This document shows, one piece after another, positions 18,154 to 26,889 of a DNA stretch of 64,000 nt. Each line of letters begins with the position of its first letter. Position 1 is the stretch's first letter. This stretch comes from Agrobacterium vitis (GTDB lineage: Bacteria > Pseudomonadota > Alphaproteobacteria > Rhizobiales > Rhizobiaceae): NCBI RefSeq assembly GCF_014926405.1, contig NZ_JACXXJ020000003.1:603001-667000 (forward strand). Direction: 5' to 3'. The notes below the pieces were generated by a model. It searched no databases. It was not told where the DNA came from and worked only from the letters and a program-made list of their open reading frames with translations. Both the position numbers and the translations under genes were made by a program.

Positions 18154-19851
18154 ATGACCAGATCGACCAAAGCCTTGTCCTGCAAGGCAGGCACATTTCT
18201 CGCAACCTGCCTTCTCGCCCAGACAGCACTTTCCGGCCTCTCTTATGCAGAGGACCGGGCCGCGCTGATGGCCCAGCATCGCGGTGGCACGATGGTGCTT
18301 TCCGCCGTTTCAGCAGCAGGCACCATCGACCCCGCCATCAACTATACCGGCCAATACTGGCAGGTCTTGCAGATGACCAATGACGGCTTGGTCAAGTTCA
18401 AGCAGGCCGCTGGCACCGAGGGCTTCAAGATCGTGCCTGATGTGGCCGAAGCCATTCCCGAGCCGCAGGACGATGGCAAGACCTATGTGTTCAAGATCCG
18501 CAAGGGCATCATGTTCTCGACCGGCCAGGAATTGAAGCCGTCGGATGTGGCAGCCTCCTTCCAGCGTATCTTCAAGGTCAATGGTCCAACCACCGGCAGC
18601 TTTTATAACGGCATCGTCGGGGCCGACAAATGCATTGCCGATGCAACAAACTGCACGCTGGAAGGCGGCGTGATTGCCGATGACGCGGCGGGCACCGTGA
18701 CCATTCACCTGACCCAGGCGGATTCGGAATTCTTCGACAAGATGGCCGTGCCCCATGCCAGCATCCTGCCCGCCGACACGCCCGCCAAGGACGCTGGCAC
18801 CACGCCGCTTCCCGCCACCGGCCCCTATATGATTGCCAGCTACAACCCCAATGAAAAAATGGTGCTGAAGCGCAATCCGCATTTCAAGGAATGGAGCGTC
18901 GATGCCCAGCCCGATGGCTACGCCGATGAAATCGTCTATCAGTTCGGCATGACCGAGGAAGCCACGATCAACGCCATCCAGAACGGTCAGGTAGACTGGA
19001 TGTTCGACACGCCGCCCGCCGACCGCCTGCCGGAACTGGGCTCGAAATATGCCAAGCAGATGCATATCGATCCGCTGGCTGCCTTCTGGTACCTGCCGAT
19101 GAACACCAATCTGGCACCGTTCAACAATATCAAGGTGCGCCAGGCGGTAAACTATGCGCTCGACCGCGACGCGCTGGTTGGCTTGTTCGGCGGCGATGCG
19201 CTGGCCTCCCCGACCTGCCAGATCCTGCCACCTGACTTCCCCGGCTATGCTCCCAATTGCCTTTACACCAAGAACCCCGGCGAAAGCTGGAGCGAGCCGG
19301 ATATGGACAAGGCCAAGGCACTGATCAAGGAAAGCGGCACGGCTGGCCAGAAAGTAACGATCATTGCCGAGGACAATGCCGTTGGCCGTGGTATCGGCAC
19401 CTATGTGCAGAGCCTGTTGAACGAACTGGGCTATGACGCCTCGCTGAAGGCGATCTCGCCGAATATCGAGTTCACCTATATCCAGAACACCAATAACAAC
19501 GTCCAGATCAGCGTCACGCAGTGGTACATGGATTATCCGGCCGCGTCCGACTTCATCAACGTGCTGCTGTCCTGCGACAGCATCCATCCGGGCAGCGATT
19601 CCTCCATTAACATCGCCGGTTACTGCAACAAGGAACTGGACAAGCAGATGAAGGACACGATGGCACTGTCCATCAAGGACCCCAAAGCAGCTGACGCCAA
19701 TTGGGCCAAAATCGACAAAGCCTTCATGGAACAGGCACCGCTCGCTCCATTGTTCACGCCAAAGAGCGTCAACTTCACCTCGGCGCGGCTCGGCAATTAC
19801 CTGTTCAACAAGCAGAACCGCTGGGTGATCTCGCAATCCTGGGTGAAATAA
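18154..19851 (+). CDS. Peptide-type ABC importer substrate-binding protein (second system)
   Basis: 565-aa periplasmic binding protein of SBP family 5. The signal peptide spans MTRSTKALSCKAGTFLA and TCLLAQTALSGLSYA, with cleavage near SYA-ED. Family motifs include FKIRKGIMFSTGQELKPSDV, PATGPYMIASYNPNEKMVLKRN and FNNIKVRQAVNYALDR. ATG 18154 has GAGGGA nine bases upstream; ATGs at 18115 and 18145 are in frame but worse placed. Internal Cys pairs (CIADATNC, SPTCQI to PNC, LLSC to AGYC) suggest periplasmic disulfides. It heads the second importer. Confidence 0.9.
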   Translation: MTRSTKALSCKAGTFLATCLLAQTALSGLSYAEDRAALMAQHRGGTMVLSAVSAAGTIDPAINYTGQYWQVLQMTNDGLVKFKQAAGTEGFKIVPDVAEAIPEPQDDGKTYVFKIRKGIMFSTGQELKPSDVAASFQRIFKVNGPTTGSFYNGIVGADKCIADATNCTLEGGVIADDAAGTVTIHLTQADSEFFDKMAVPHASILPADTPAKDAGTTPLPATGPYMIASYNPNEKMVLKRNPHFKEWSVDAQPDGYADEIVYQFGMTEEATINAIQNGQVDWMFDTPPADRLPELGSKYAKQMHIDPLAAFWYLPMNTNLAPFNNIKVRQAVNYALDRDALVGLFGGDALASPTCQILPPDFPGYAPNCLYTKNPGESWSEPDMDKAKALIKESGTAGQKVTIIAEDNAVGRGIGTYVQSLLNELGYDASLKAISPNIEFTYIQNTNNNVQISVTQWYMDYPAASDFINVLLSCDSIHPGSDSSINIAGYCNKELDKQMKDTMALSIKDPKAADANWAKIDKAFMEQAPLAPLFTPKSVNFTSARLGNYLFNKQNRWVISQSWVK

Positions 19852-19927
19852 GCTGGTACATCAGGGGCGAGGCGTAAAAAGCCTTCCCCTCCATTTCCTC
19901 CATGAGCGAGCTTTGAAGAGAGCGCAG

Positions 19928-20980
19928 ATGAACGATGTGTCGGAAGGCATGGCCAGCCATGCCCAATCCAATAGAGAGCCTGAACCGCAGGCCCCTAGAA
20001 AAGCCGGTGGCGCCAGCCCGTGGCACCGCGCCTGGCGGTTGCTCCGAAGAGATAAATCAGCCATTGCAGCCGCCCTGGTGCTGCTGATCATCATCGCCTC
20101 CAGCCTCGCCGCCCCGCTCTATGCCTCGATGATATCAGGCACTGATCCGTTCCGCTCCAATCTCAGCGGCAGGGTGACAATCGACGGTCAGCGGGTGAAG
20201 GTCATGCAGGCATCTACCGAAGGCCTTGGCCTCGGCGTTACCCCCATCGGGCCAACCCTCAAAGGACCGTATTTTCTGGGTGCCGATAGTCAGGGCCGCG
20301 ATGTTGCTGCCCGCCTGCTTTATGGTGGACGCAACTCGCTGCTGATATCCGCGTCCTCGACCCTGATCTGTCTGGTGCTGGCCGCAATCGTCGGGATTTC
20401 GGCTGGCTTCTTCGGCGGCGTCACCGATATGGTCCTGTCGCGCATTCTCGACATTCTCTGGGCCTTCCCGGTCTATCTTCTGGCGATTTCGCTGTCCATT
20501 GTGTTGATTTCGCAAGGCATTACCATCGGCCCTGTCGAGATCAATTCCAGCAGCCTGCTGCTGCCCATCGGCATTATCGGCATTATCTACGTGCCTTACG
20601 TGGCGCGTCCGGTGCGCGGGCGGGTGCTTTCGCTCAAAAACAGCGAATTCGTGCTGGCCGCCATCGGCCTTGGCATTCCCAAATGGCGCATCCTGATCAA
20701 GGACATCTTGCCGAATGTCTCGACCACGTTGATCGTCTTCATTCCGCTGATGATGGCGCTGAACATTATCACCGAATCCTCGCTGTCCTTCCTCTCCATC
20801 GGTGTGCAGGCCCCGGATGCCAGCTGGGGAACAATCATCCAGGATGGCCAGGGCCTGCTTTACACCCGCCCGCTGGTGGCCCTGGCGCCGGGCATTGCCA
20901 TCGTGCTCTGCGTGCTGGCGCTCAACGTGCTGGGCGACAGTGTGCGTGATGCGCTCGATCCGCGCACCAAAGTGATTTGA
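19928..20980 (+). CDS. Peptide ABC importer permease (DppC-type, second system)
   Basis: 350-aa permease. A cytosolic N-terminal arm of ~40 residues is followed by SAIAAALVLLIIIASSLAAPLY. A periplasmic insert of ~60 residues precedes the DppC landmark YFLGADSQGRDVAARLLYGGRNSL. The EAA loop is NSEFVLAAIGLGIPKWRILIKDILPN and the end is LNVLGDSVRDALDPRTK. ATG 19928 has GAAGAGAG upstream. The permease order (C before B) is reversed relative to the first importer in this window. Confidence 0.9.
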   Translation: MNDVSEGMASHAQSNREPEPQAPRKAGGASPWHRAWRLLRRDKSAIAAALVLLIIIASSLAAPLYASMISGTDPFRSNLSGRVTIDGQRVKVMQASTEGLGLGVTPIGPTLKGPYFLGADSQGRDVAARLLYGGRNSLLISASSTLICLVLAAIVGISAGFFGGVTDMVLSRILDILWAFPVYLLAISLSIVLISQGITIGPVEINSSSLLLPIGIIGIIYVPYVARPVRGRVLSLKNSEFVLAAIGLGIPKWRILIKDILPNVSTTLIVFIPLMMALNIITESSLSFLSIGVQAPDASWGTIIQDGQGLLYTRPLVALAPGIAIVLCVLALNVLGDSVRDALDPRTKVI

Positions 20981-20991
20981 GGAGCCGCCCG

Positions 20992-21963
20992 ATGATCTAT
21001 GCCCTCATTCAACGTTTCGCCCAGATGATCTTCGTGCTGTTTGGCATTTCGGCGCTGGTGTTCCTGATCTTTTTCGCAACGCCGGGTGCTGATCCTGCCG
21101 CCCGCATTGCCGGACGCAATGCCTCGCCGGAAACCATCCAGGCGATCCGCAAGGAATTCGGCTTCGACCGGCCGCTGCCGGTGCAATATGGCATCATGAT
21201 GAAACGGCTGTTCATTACCCAGGATCTCGCCTCCTTCGTCAATCGCGGCATGAAGGTGGTGCCGCAAGTGACGGCGGCTGCCCCCGTCACCCTGTCGCTG
21301 GTGTTCGGTGCTGCCGTGCTCTGGGTGATCGGCGGGATTGCTGTCGGGGTCATTGCCGCCATGGCCCGCGATACGGCGCTGGACCGCGGGCTGATGGTGC
21401 TGGCACTGATCGGCGTCTCAATGCCGGTCTACTGGTTGGGCGAGGTGATGAACCTCATTTCCCAGCACCGCTTCCACGACACGATCTTCTTCTCCTGGGT
21501 GCCATCGCTTGGCTACAAGCCGTTTTTCACCGACCCCGCCGGCTGGTTCAAGACACTGATTATCCCGTGGTGTACCTTGGCCGCACTTTATATCGGCATC
21601 TATGGCCGGGTGCTGCGGGCAACGCTGGTCGAATCCTATCAGGAGGATTTCATCCGCACTGCTCGCGCCAAGGGCCTCAGCCCATCGCGGGTCATGCTGC
21701 ACCATGCGCTGCGCACCTCACTCATTCCATTCGTCACCATGTTCGGGCTGGATTTCGGCGCACTGGTCGGCGGCTCGGCGCTGCTGACGGAAGTGGTGTT
21801 CGGGCTGAACGGCGTCGGACGCCTGACCTATCAGGCCCTGCTCAATCTCGACCTGCCGATGATCCTTGGCACTGTGATCTACGCCTCCTTCTTCGTCGTC
21901 ATCGCCAATGCCCTGGTTGATGTCGTCTATGTGCTGATCGATCCGCGCGTGCGGGGAAGCTGA
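20992..21963 (+). CDS. Peptide ABC importer permease (DppB-type, second system)
   Basis: 323-aa permease. It starts MIYALIQRFAQMIFVLFGIS and ALVFLIFFATPGADPA, carries the EAA loop FIRTARAKGLSPSRVMLHHALRTSL and ends VDVVYVLIDPRVRGS. Six hydrophobic segments are visible. The ATG at 20992 has GAGGAG seven bases upstream, overlapping the previous stop; an in-frame TTG at 20977 is less likely. A two-base gap separates it from the following ATPase gene. Confidence 0.9.
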   Translation: MIYALIQRFAQMIFVLFGISALVFLIFFATPGADPAARIAGRNASPETIQAIRKEFGFDRPLPVQYGIMMKRLFITQDLASFVNRGMKVVPQVTAAAPVTLSLVFGAAVLWVIGGIAVGVIAAMARDTALDRGLMVLALIGVSMPVYWLGEVMNLISQHRFHDTIFFSWVPSLGYKPFFTDPAGWFKTLIIPWCTLAALYIGIYGRVLRATLVESYQEDFIRTARAKGLSPSRVMLHHALRTSLIPFVTMFGLDFGALVGGSALLTEVVFGLNGVGRLTYQALLNLDLPMILGTVIYASFFVVIANALVDVVYVLIDPRVRGS

Positions 21964-21965
21964 AA

Positions 21966-23003
21966 ATGAACCAGAACGACACCATTAAAGACCGGCCCCT
22001 GCTGCTGGATGTCAACGGCCTCAGCGTCTCCTTCGCCACCGATCGTGGCTATGTGCGGGCGGTGCGCGATGTGTCCTTTAGCGTGCGCGAAGGTGAAATC
22101 CTGTCTGTCGTCGGCGAATCCGGCTCCGGCAAATCAGTGACCCTCTTGTCGCTGCTCGGCCTGCATGACCGCAAGACCACGCGGGTGGACGGCACTGTCA
22201 CCTTTCGCGGCCAGCGCATTCTGGAGATGTCGGCAAGCCAGATGCGGCGCATTCGCGGCAAGCAGATCGGCCTGATTTCCCAGGACCCGATGACGGCGCT
22301 GAACCCGGTGAAATCAGTGGGCTGGCAGATCGCCGAACAGATCCGCGCCCATGAGCCGATCTCGGCACGGGCGGCAAGGCTGCGGGCCATTGAACTGTTG
22401 GGCGAAGTCGGCCTGTCCAATCCGGGCGAGGCCGTAGACCGCTATCCGCATCAACTGTCCGGCGGCATGCGCCAGCGCGTCGTCATCGCCATGGCACTGT
22501 CCTGTAGCCCGGCGCTGCTGGTGGCCGACGAGCCGACGACGGCGCTGGATGTCACTGTGCAGGCACAGGTACTTGACCTGTTGATCCGCTTGCGCAAGGA
22601 TTTCGGCTCGGCCATTATTCTCATCACCCATGACATGGGCGTGGTCGCCGAAGTCGCTGACCGGGTGGCGGTGATGTATGCGGGCCGCATCGTTGAACGC
22701 GGCACCACCGACCAGATCTTCTCGACACCGATGCATCCCTATAGCTGGGGCCTGATGGCCTCGATCCCGCCTTTGACCGGACCACGCCTGAAGCGGCTGA
22801 AATCCATTCCCGGCATGCCACCCACGCCAGACAGCCTGACGGAGGGCTGTGGATTTGCACCGCGATGTATGTTTGCGCGGGAGGGCTGCGCAGCACATCC
22901 ACCATTGCGACGCATGGGAGAGCAATCGGCGCTCTGCGTGCTGGACGGGCCGGAACGTGAGGCTCTTCGCCAAGACATCCTGCCGCTGGAGACCCTGGCA
23001 TGA
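21966..23003 (+). CDS. Peptide ABC importer ATP-binding protein (DppD-type, second system)
   Basis: 345-aa ATPase with Walker [14 protein letters not shown], signature LSGGMRQRVVIAMAL, Walker [13 protein letters not shown] and ITHDMGVV. The C-terminal Cys-rich tail reads CGFAPRCMFAREGC. Its ATG has GGGGAAG just upstream, and its stop overlaps the next ATG by 4 bp. It pairs with the DppF-type protein that follows. Confidence 0.9.
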   Translation: MNQNDTIKDRPLLLDVNGLSVSFATDRGYVRAVRDVSFSVREGEILSVVGESGSGKSVTLLSLLGLHDRKTTRVDGTVTFRGQRILEMSASQMRRIRGKQIGLISQDPMTALNPVKSVGWQIAEQIRAHEPISARAARLRAIELLGEVGLSNPGEAVDRYPHQLSGGMRQRVVIAMALSCSPALLVADEPTTALDVTVQAQVLDLLIRLRKDFGSAIILITHDMGVVAEVADRVAVMYAGRIVERGTTDQIFSTPMHPYSWGLMASIPPLTGPRLKRLKSIPGMPPTPDSLTEGCGFAPRCMFAREGCAAHPPLRRMGEQSALCVLDGPEREALRQDILPLETLA

Positions 23004-23986
23004 GCGAGACACCCCACCCCACGCCCCTGCTCTCGACACAGGATCTCACCAAGAGCTTCACTGTCGGCAAGACCATGCGTCCCGGCTCCGGCAAACTGCT
23101 GCGCGCCGTCGAAGGCATCAGCCTCGACGTTTACCCCACAGAGACCCTGGGGCTGGTTGGCGAATCCGGTTCTGGCAAATCGACGCTCGGACGCTGTCTG
23201 ACACGCCTTTACGATGTCAGCGGCGGATCGCTGATGTTTGACGGACAAGACATTACCAAGGTGGACGGCAAGGCGCTGAAAGCCGTGCGGCGCAAGATGC
23301 AGATGATCTTCCAGGACCCCTCCGCCTCGCTCAATCCGCGCCGCAAGGTGCGCGATGTGCTGAGCGAAGTGCTGAAGGTTCACAAGATCCGCGAGGGTGC
23401 CGCTATCGAGGACCGCCTGGCCGAACTGATGGATCTCGTCGGGCTGAGGCGCGAATATCTGGACCGCTATCCGCATGAGTTTTCCGGCGGACAGCGCCAG
23501 CGGATCGGCATTGCCCGGGCCTTGGCGGTCGAACCGAAGATGATTGTTGCCGACGAGCCGGTTTCCGCGCTCGATGTGTCGGTGCAGGCGCAAATCGTCA
23601 ACCTGTTCAGCGAGTTGCGCGAAAAGCTCGACCTCACCTATGTGTTCATTGCCCATGATCTGGCCGTGGTGCGGCAGGTCTCAACGCGGGTGGCAGTGAT
23701 GTATCTCGGCTCCATCGTCGAGATCGGCGAAACGGATGCGCTCTATGCCAATCCTAGCCATCCCTATACGCAGGCACTGCTGTCGGCCATTCCGCAACCG
23801 CATAAGCGCGAAAAGCGCGAACGCATCCTGCTGACAGGCGAAATTCCAAGCCCGCTCAATCCGCCAAGCGGGTGCAAGTTTTCCACCCGCTGTCCTTATG
23901 CAAAGGATATCTGCCGCGACCTGCGACCACCGCTGACGCCTGTCTCGGCAGAGCGCAAAGTCGCCTGTCATTTTCCGCTGGATTGA
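23000..23986 (+). CDS. Peptide ABC importer ATP-binding protein (DppF-type, second system)
   Basis: 328-aa ATPase with Walker [13 protein letters not shown], the [11 protein letters not shown] landmark of the DppF branch, [27 protein letters not shown] and FIAHDLAVV. The C-terminal tail reads [14 protein letters not shown]. This completes a five-gene importer. By position in an amiC/amiR operon and before a formamidase, its substrate is probably a short peptide or amide-bearing compound. Confidence 0.9.
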   Translation: MSETPHPTPLLSTQDLTKSFTVGKTMRPGSGKLLRAVEGISLDVYPTETLGLVGESGSGKSTLGRCLTRLYDVSGGSLMFDGQDITKVDGKALKAVRRKMQMIFQDPSASLNPRRKVRDVLSEVLKVHKIREGAAIEDRLAELMDLVGLRREYLDRYPHEFSGGQRQRIGIARALAVEPKMIVADEPVSALDVSVQAQIVNLFSELREKLDLTYVFIAHDLAVVRQVSTRVAVMYLGSIVEIGETDALYANPSHPYTQALLSAIPQPHKREKRERILLTGEIPSPLNPPSGCKFSTRCPYAKDICRDLRPPLTPVSAERKVACHFPLD

Positions 23987-24003
23987 AGAAAAGGGAGCCT
24001 GCC

Positions 24004-24948
24004 ATGTGCATCGCCTGCACCCATACCATCCACCGCGCCCAGCATCACTTCGGCTGGGACAAGGATTTCAAACCGGCGCTGGTCGCAAAACCAGGCGAAA
24101 CGATCCTGTTTGAATGCATGGATGCCTCCGGCGGCCAGCTCGGCGCCGATGCAACGCCTGCGAGCCTTGCGACCCTGGATTTTGCCGGAATCAACCCGGT
24201 GTCCGGCCCGGTTTATATCGAGGGTGCCATGCCCGGCGATGTGGTCAAGGTCTCCATCCGCAAGTTTCATCCCTCCGGCCTGGGCTGGACCGCCAATATT
24301 CCGGGCTTTGGCCTGCTCGCCGATCAGTTCAAGGACCCGGCCCTGCATGTCTGGCACTATGATTCGGTGTCGATGATCCCTGCCCTTTACGGCCCAGGCG
24401 GCAAGGTGCCGCTGAAACCCTTCGCCGGAACCATCGGGCTTGCGCCAGCCGACCCCGGTCCGCACTCAGTCGTGCCGCCGCGCAGGGTCGGCGGCAATCT
24501 TGACATCCGCGATCTCTCGGCGGGTGTGACGCTTTATCTGCCAGTCGAGGTCGAGGGCGGATTGTTTTCGGTCGGTGACACCCATGCCGCGCAAGGCGAT
24601 GGGGAAGTGTGCGGCACCGCTATCGAAAGCCGCATGGATGTGGAACTGACGCTGGATCTGGTGAAGGGCATGGCCCTGCAAAGCCCGCGCTTCACCGTGA
24701 CCGAACCCGTCACCCGGCATCTGGACGGCGCGGGCTATGAGGTGACGACCGGCATCGGCCCTGACCTGATGACCGGCGCCCGCGAGGCCGTGATGCGAAT
24801 GGTCGATCTTCTGGCCGCCGAGCATGGCATGGCCCCGGTCGATGCCTATATGCTTTGCTCGGTCTGCGGCGATCTCAGAATCAGCGAAGTGGTCGATATG
24901 CCGAACTGGGTGGTGAGCTTTTATTTTCCCCGGATCGTTTTTGCCTGA
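24004..24948 (+). CDS. Acetamidase/formamidase (FmdA/AmdA family)
   Basis: 314-aa metal-type formamidase/acetamidase, unrelated in fold to the AmiF at the left edge. Motifs include ETILFECMDASGGQL, YIEGAMPGDVVKVSI, FGLLADQF, the glycine-rich PPRRVGGNLDIRDL, VEGGLFSVGDTHAAQGDGEV and the C-terminal LCSVCGDLRISEVVD. It would release ammonia and a short carboxylate from simple amides. ATG 24004 has AAGGGAG close upstream; the longer open frame overlaps the dppF-type gene. It is the last gene of the operon and a terminator follows 9 bp later. Confidence 0.85.
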   Translation: MCIACTHTIHRAQHHFGWDKDFKPALVAKPGETILFECMDASGGQLGADATPASLATLDFAGINPVSGPVYIEGAMPGDVVKVSIRKFHPSGLGWTANIPGFGLLADQFKDPALHVWHYDSVSMIPALYGPGGKVPLKPFAGTIGLAPADPGPHSVVPPRRVGGNLDIRDLSAGVTLYLPVEVEGGLFSVGDTHAAQGDGEVCGTAIESRMDVELTLDLVKGMALQSPRFTVTEPVTRHLDGAGYEVTTGIGPDLMTGAREAVMRMVDLLAAEHGMAPVDAYMLCSVCGDLRISEVVDMPNWVVSFYFPRIVFA

Positions 24949-24957
24949 CAATAGGCA

Positions 24958-24996
24958 AGTGACGGCAGCGGCACGGGCCGCCGCCCTCACTGTTTT
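24958..24996. terminator. Bidirectional terminator hairpin
   Basis: AGTGA (24958-24962) pairs with TCACT (24987-24991), and the GC-rich interior GGC-GCGGC pairs with GCCGC-GCC around loop ACGG, about 13 pairs with two mismatches, followed by GTTTT. It lies between the convergent ends of the formamidase gene and the acyl-CoA-dehydrogenase-like gene and can serve both operons. Confidence 0.65.
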
Positions 24997-25001
24997 GACG
25001 A

Positions 25002-26813
25002 TCAACTATTGGTCAGCAGCTTGCCGCCCTGTTCCATGCTTTCGCGGCTTCCCGCATATTCGAAGGGGAAAACCGAGAAGGCCCGGTTGGACTGATAGAG
25101 ATCACCGATCACCTCGATCAGGCCGGACACCTCTTCCGGCTCTGGCAGGAACTCGGTCGGGTACATCCAGTGCATGATCCGCTTCAGGCAATAGCCAAGC
25201 CAGCCCGATCCATCCGGCAGTGAGGCAGGCATGCCACCAGCATTGGCCACGGCAAACTGAATGCAGCAGGCGGCGGCATTCAGGCTGCAATAGCGGTCTG
25301 TCAGCGCATAGAAATTGGCGCTGTTGGAAAATCCGCGACCAAGTCTCGCCTGAGCCTCGCGCCGAGCCTGATCCAGCTTAACGACCTCATCCATCACGCT
25401 CACTACCAGCGCATATTCGCTCTCCGACACCAATGGCTTCAACTCGCGCAGCGCATCGGGAAGGCCAGCCAGACTGATATCATCGCCATTGCCGGAAAGA
25501 CCAAGCTTGCTCCAGCGCGGCGGACCCACAGGACGGCGGATATCGTAGATATCATCCAGCAACGCCCGGCGCGCTGCATCGAACGGCTGTTCACGAGCAG
25601 CCAGCGCCTTGCCAAGCGCCAGTTCCATCTGGCTGCCAACGACGCGCATGTTCACATAGCTATTGCCATCGACAAAGCCGGTCATGCCGATATCGCGCAG
25701 CAGCTTCTGGAAGACGCCGTGACCGAAACCATCGCGCAGGTAGAAGCGCGCGCCGATCACTGTTGCCAGGCTTTGCAGCGATTGTTCCAGCCGCTTCGGC
25801 ACCAGATATTTGGAAATGGAGGAATAAAGGAAAAGCTGGCGAGGCAGGCAATGCACCAGCCGAGTGGCAGAGGCGACCATGATTTCCGAGATCATCAGAT
25901 CGGCAAAGGCATCGGCGATCTGGCGACGGCTGACCGGCAATTCGATCACCTTCTGGTTGCCATAGAGGCTTCGGTTGGCAGCAAAGCCATAGGCCAGCCG
26001 CAAGCCGGTATCGACAGCGCCGAGGCACATGGCAGCCACGCCAAGCCGCAGGGATTGCTGGCTTTTCAGCGATACTTCCAACCCGGCACCTTCGCGGCCA
26101 AGCACCTGACCAACCGGCACCTTGGCATCCTCGTAGCGCACCCCGCCCAGCGGCAGGCCGCGCACGCCGTAAAGACGTTCATTGGGCAGAACCCGGTAGT
26201 TCTTGCGCTCAAGATGACTACGATCAACGATCAGCATCGTGTGAGAGACCGGCGAAATCGCCTCGTCCGTGCGGGCATGAACGATCATCGCACCGGCCCG
26301 ATCGGCAAAACCAATCGGCCATTTCTCGCCATTGACGCGGTAGAACTCGCCATCCTTGATCGCCGTGGTCTCGTTGGTCAGAAGGTCGCTGCCATGGCGG
26401 CCTTCGCTCAACCCCCAGGAAATCGAGCCACCAGAGGCCACGAAGCGTCCATATTCCCGGATCTGCTCTTCCGTGCCGCAGGTGACAATCGCCAGATAGC
26501 CGATGAAGGGCAGGATGGCGATGGTTGCCAGGGTCATATCGCGGCGGGCAATGGCCCGGTACATTTGCAGGGATTCCGGATAGGAAAACATCATGCCGCC
26601 AGCACCTTCCGGCACCAGCCATTGACTGATGCTTTCACCCACCAGCGCATCATAGGGACGGGCCGGAAACCGCTCTGCTTCGTCATCAGCCATGATCTGC
26701 GCGAAGGAGGCCGGTGCTGCCGTATCCCACGGATCGCCCATGGCCAGATCCAGCTGCCGCAATGTCGCCAGGACCTCGGCAGACCCTTTTTTCTTCACCT
26801 CGGGAAATAGCAT
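25002..26813 (-). CDS. Acyl-CoA dehydrogenase-like flavoprotein 1 (lipid cluster)
   Basis: 603-aa protein with the acyl-CoA dehydrogenase fold in its first ~420 residues: the FAD/substrate segment WGLSEGRHGSDLL, VNGEKWPIG, the RLGVAAMCLGAVDTGLRLAYGFA helix and DGFGHGVFQKLLRDIGMTGF. In the family the catalytic Glu stands in YEGT; here the aligned stretch reads FVDGNSYVN, so Asp occupies that place. A further ~190 residues after the fold have no recognised motif. It is the last gene of the lipid cluster, 76 bp after its paralogue, with AGGAG before ATG 26813. It probably acts on ACP- or CoA-bound acyl intermediates of the synthase, possibly as a heteromer with the neighbour, which is an inference. 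Confidence 0.8.
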   Translation of the reverse strand: MLFPEVKKKGSAEVLATLRQLDLAMGDPWDTAAPASFAQIMADDEAERFPARPYDALVGESISQWLVPEGAGGMMFSYPESLQMYRAIARRDMTLATIAILPFIGYLAIVTCGTEEQIREYGRFVASGGSISWGLSEGRHGSDLLTNETTAIKDGEFYRVNGEKWPIGFADRAGAMIVHARTDEAISPVSHTMLIVDRSHLERKNYRVLPNERLYGVRGLPLGGVRYEDAKVPVGQVLGREGAGLEVSLKSQQSLRLGVAAMCLGAVDTGLRLAYGFAANRSLYGNQKVIELPVSRRQIADAFADLMISEIMVASATRLVHCLPRQLFLYSSISKYLVPKRLEQSLQSLATVIGARFYLRDGFGHGVFQKLLRDIGMTGFVDGNSYVNMRVVGSQMELALGKALAAREQPFDAARRALLDDIYDIRRPVGPPRWSKLGLSGNGDDISLAGLPDALRELKPLVSESEYALVVSVMDEVVKLDQARREAQARLGRGFSNSANFYALTDRYCSLNAAACCIQFAVANAGGMPASLPDGSGWLGYCLKRIMHWMYPTEFLPEPEEVSGLIEVIGDLYQSNRAFSVFPFEYAGSRESMEQGGKLLTNS

Positions 26814-26889
26814 CTGAAACTCCTGATCAAAATGTCTTGCATGGCCCTGTCGAGACCACCTGAAAAACGAGAAAAATCATCGACCGCTG

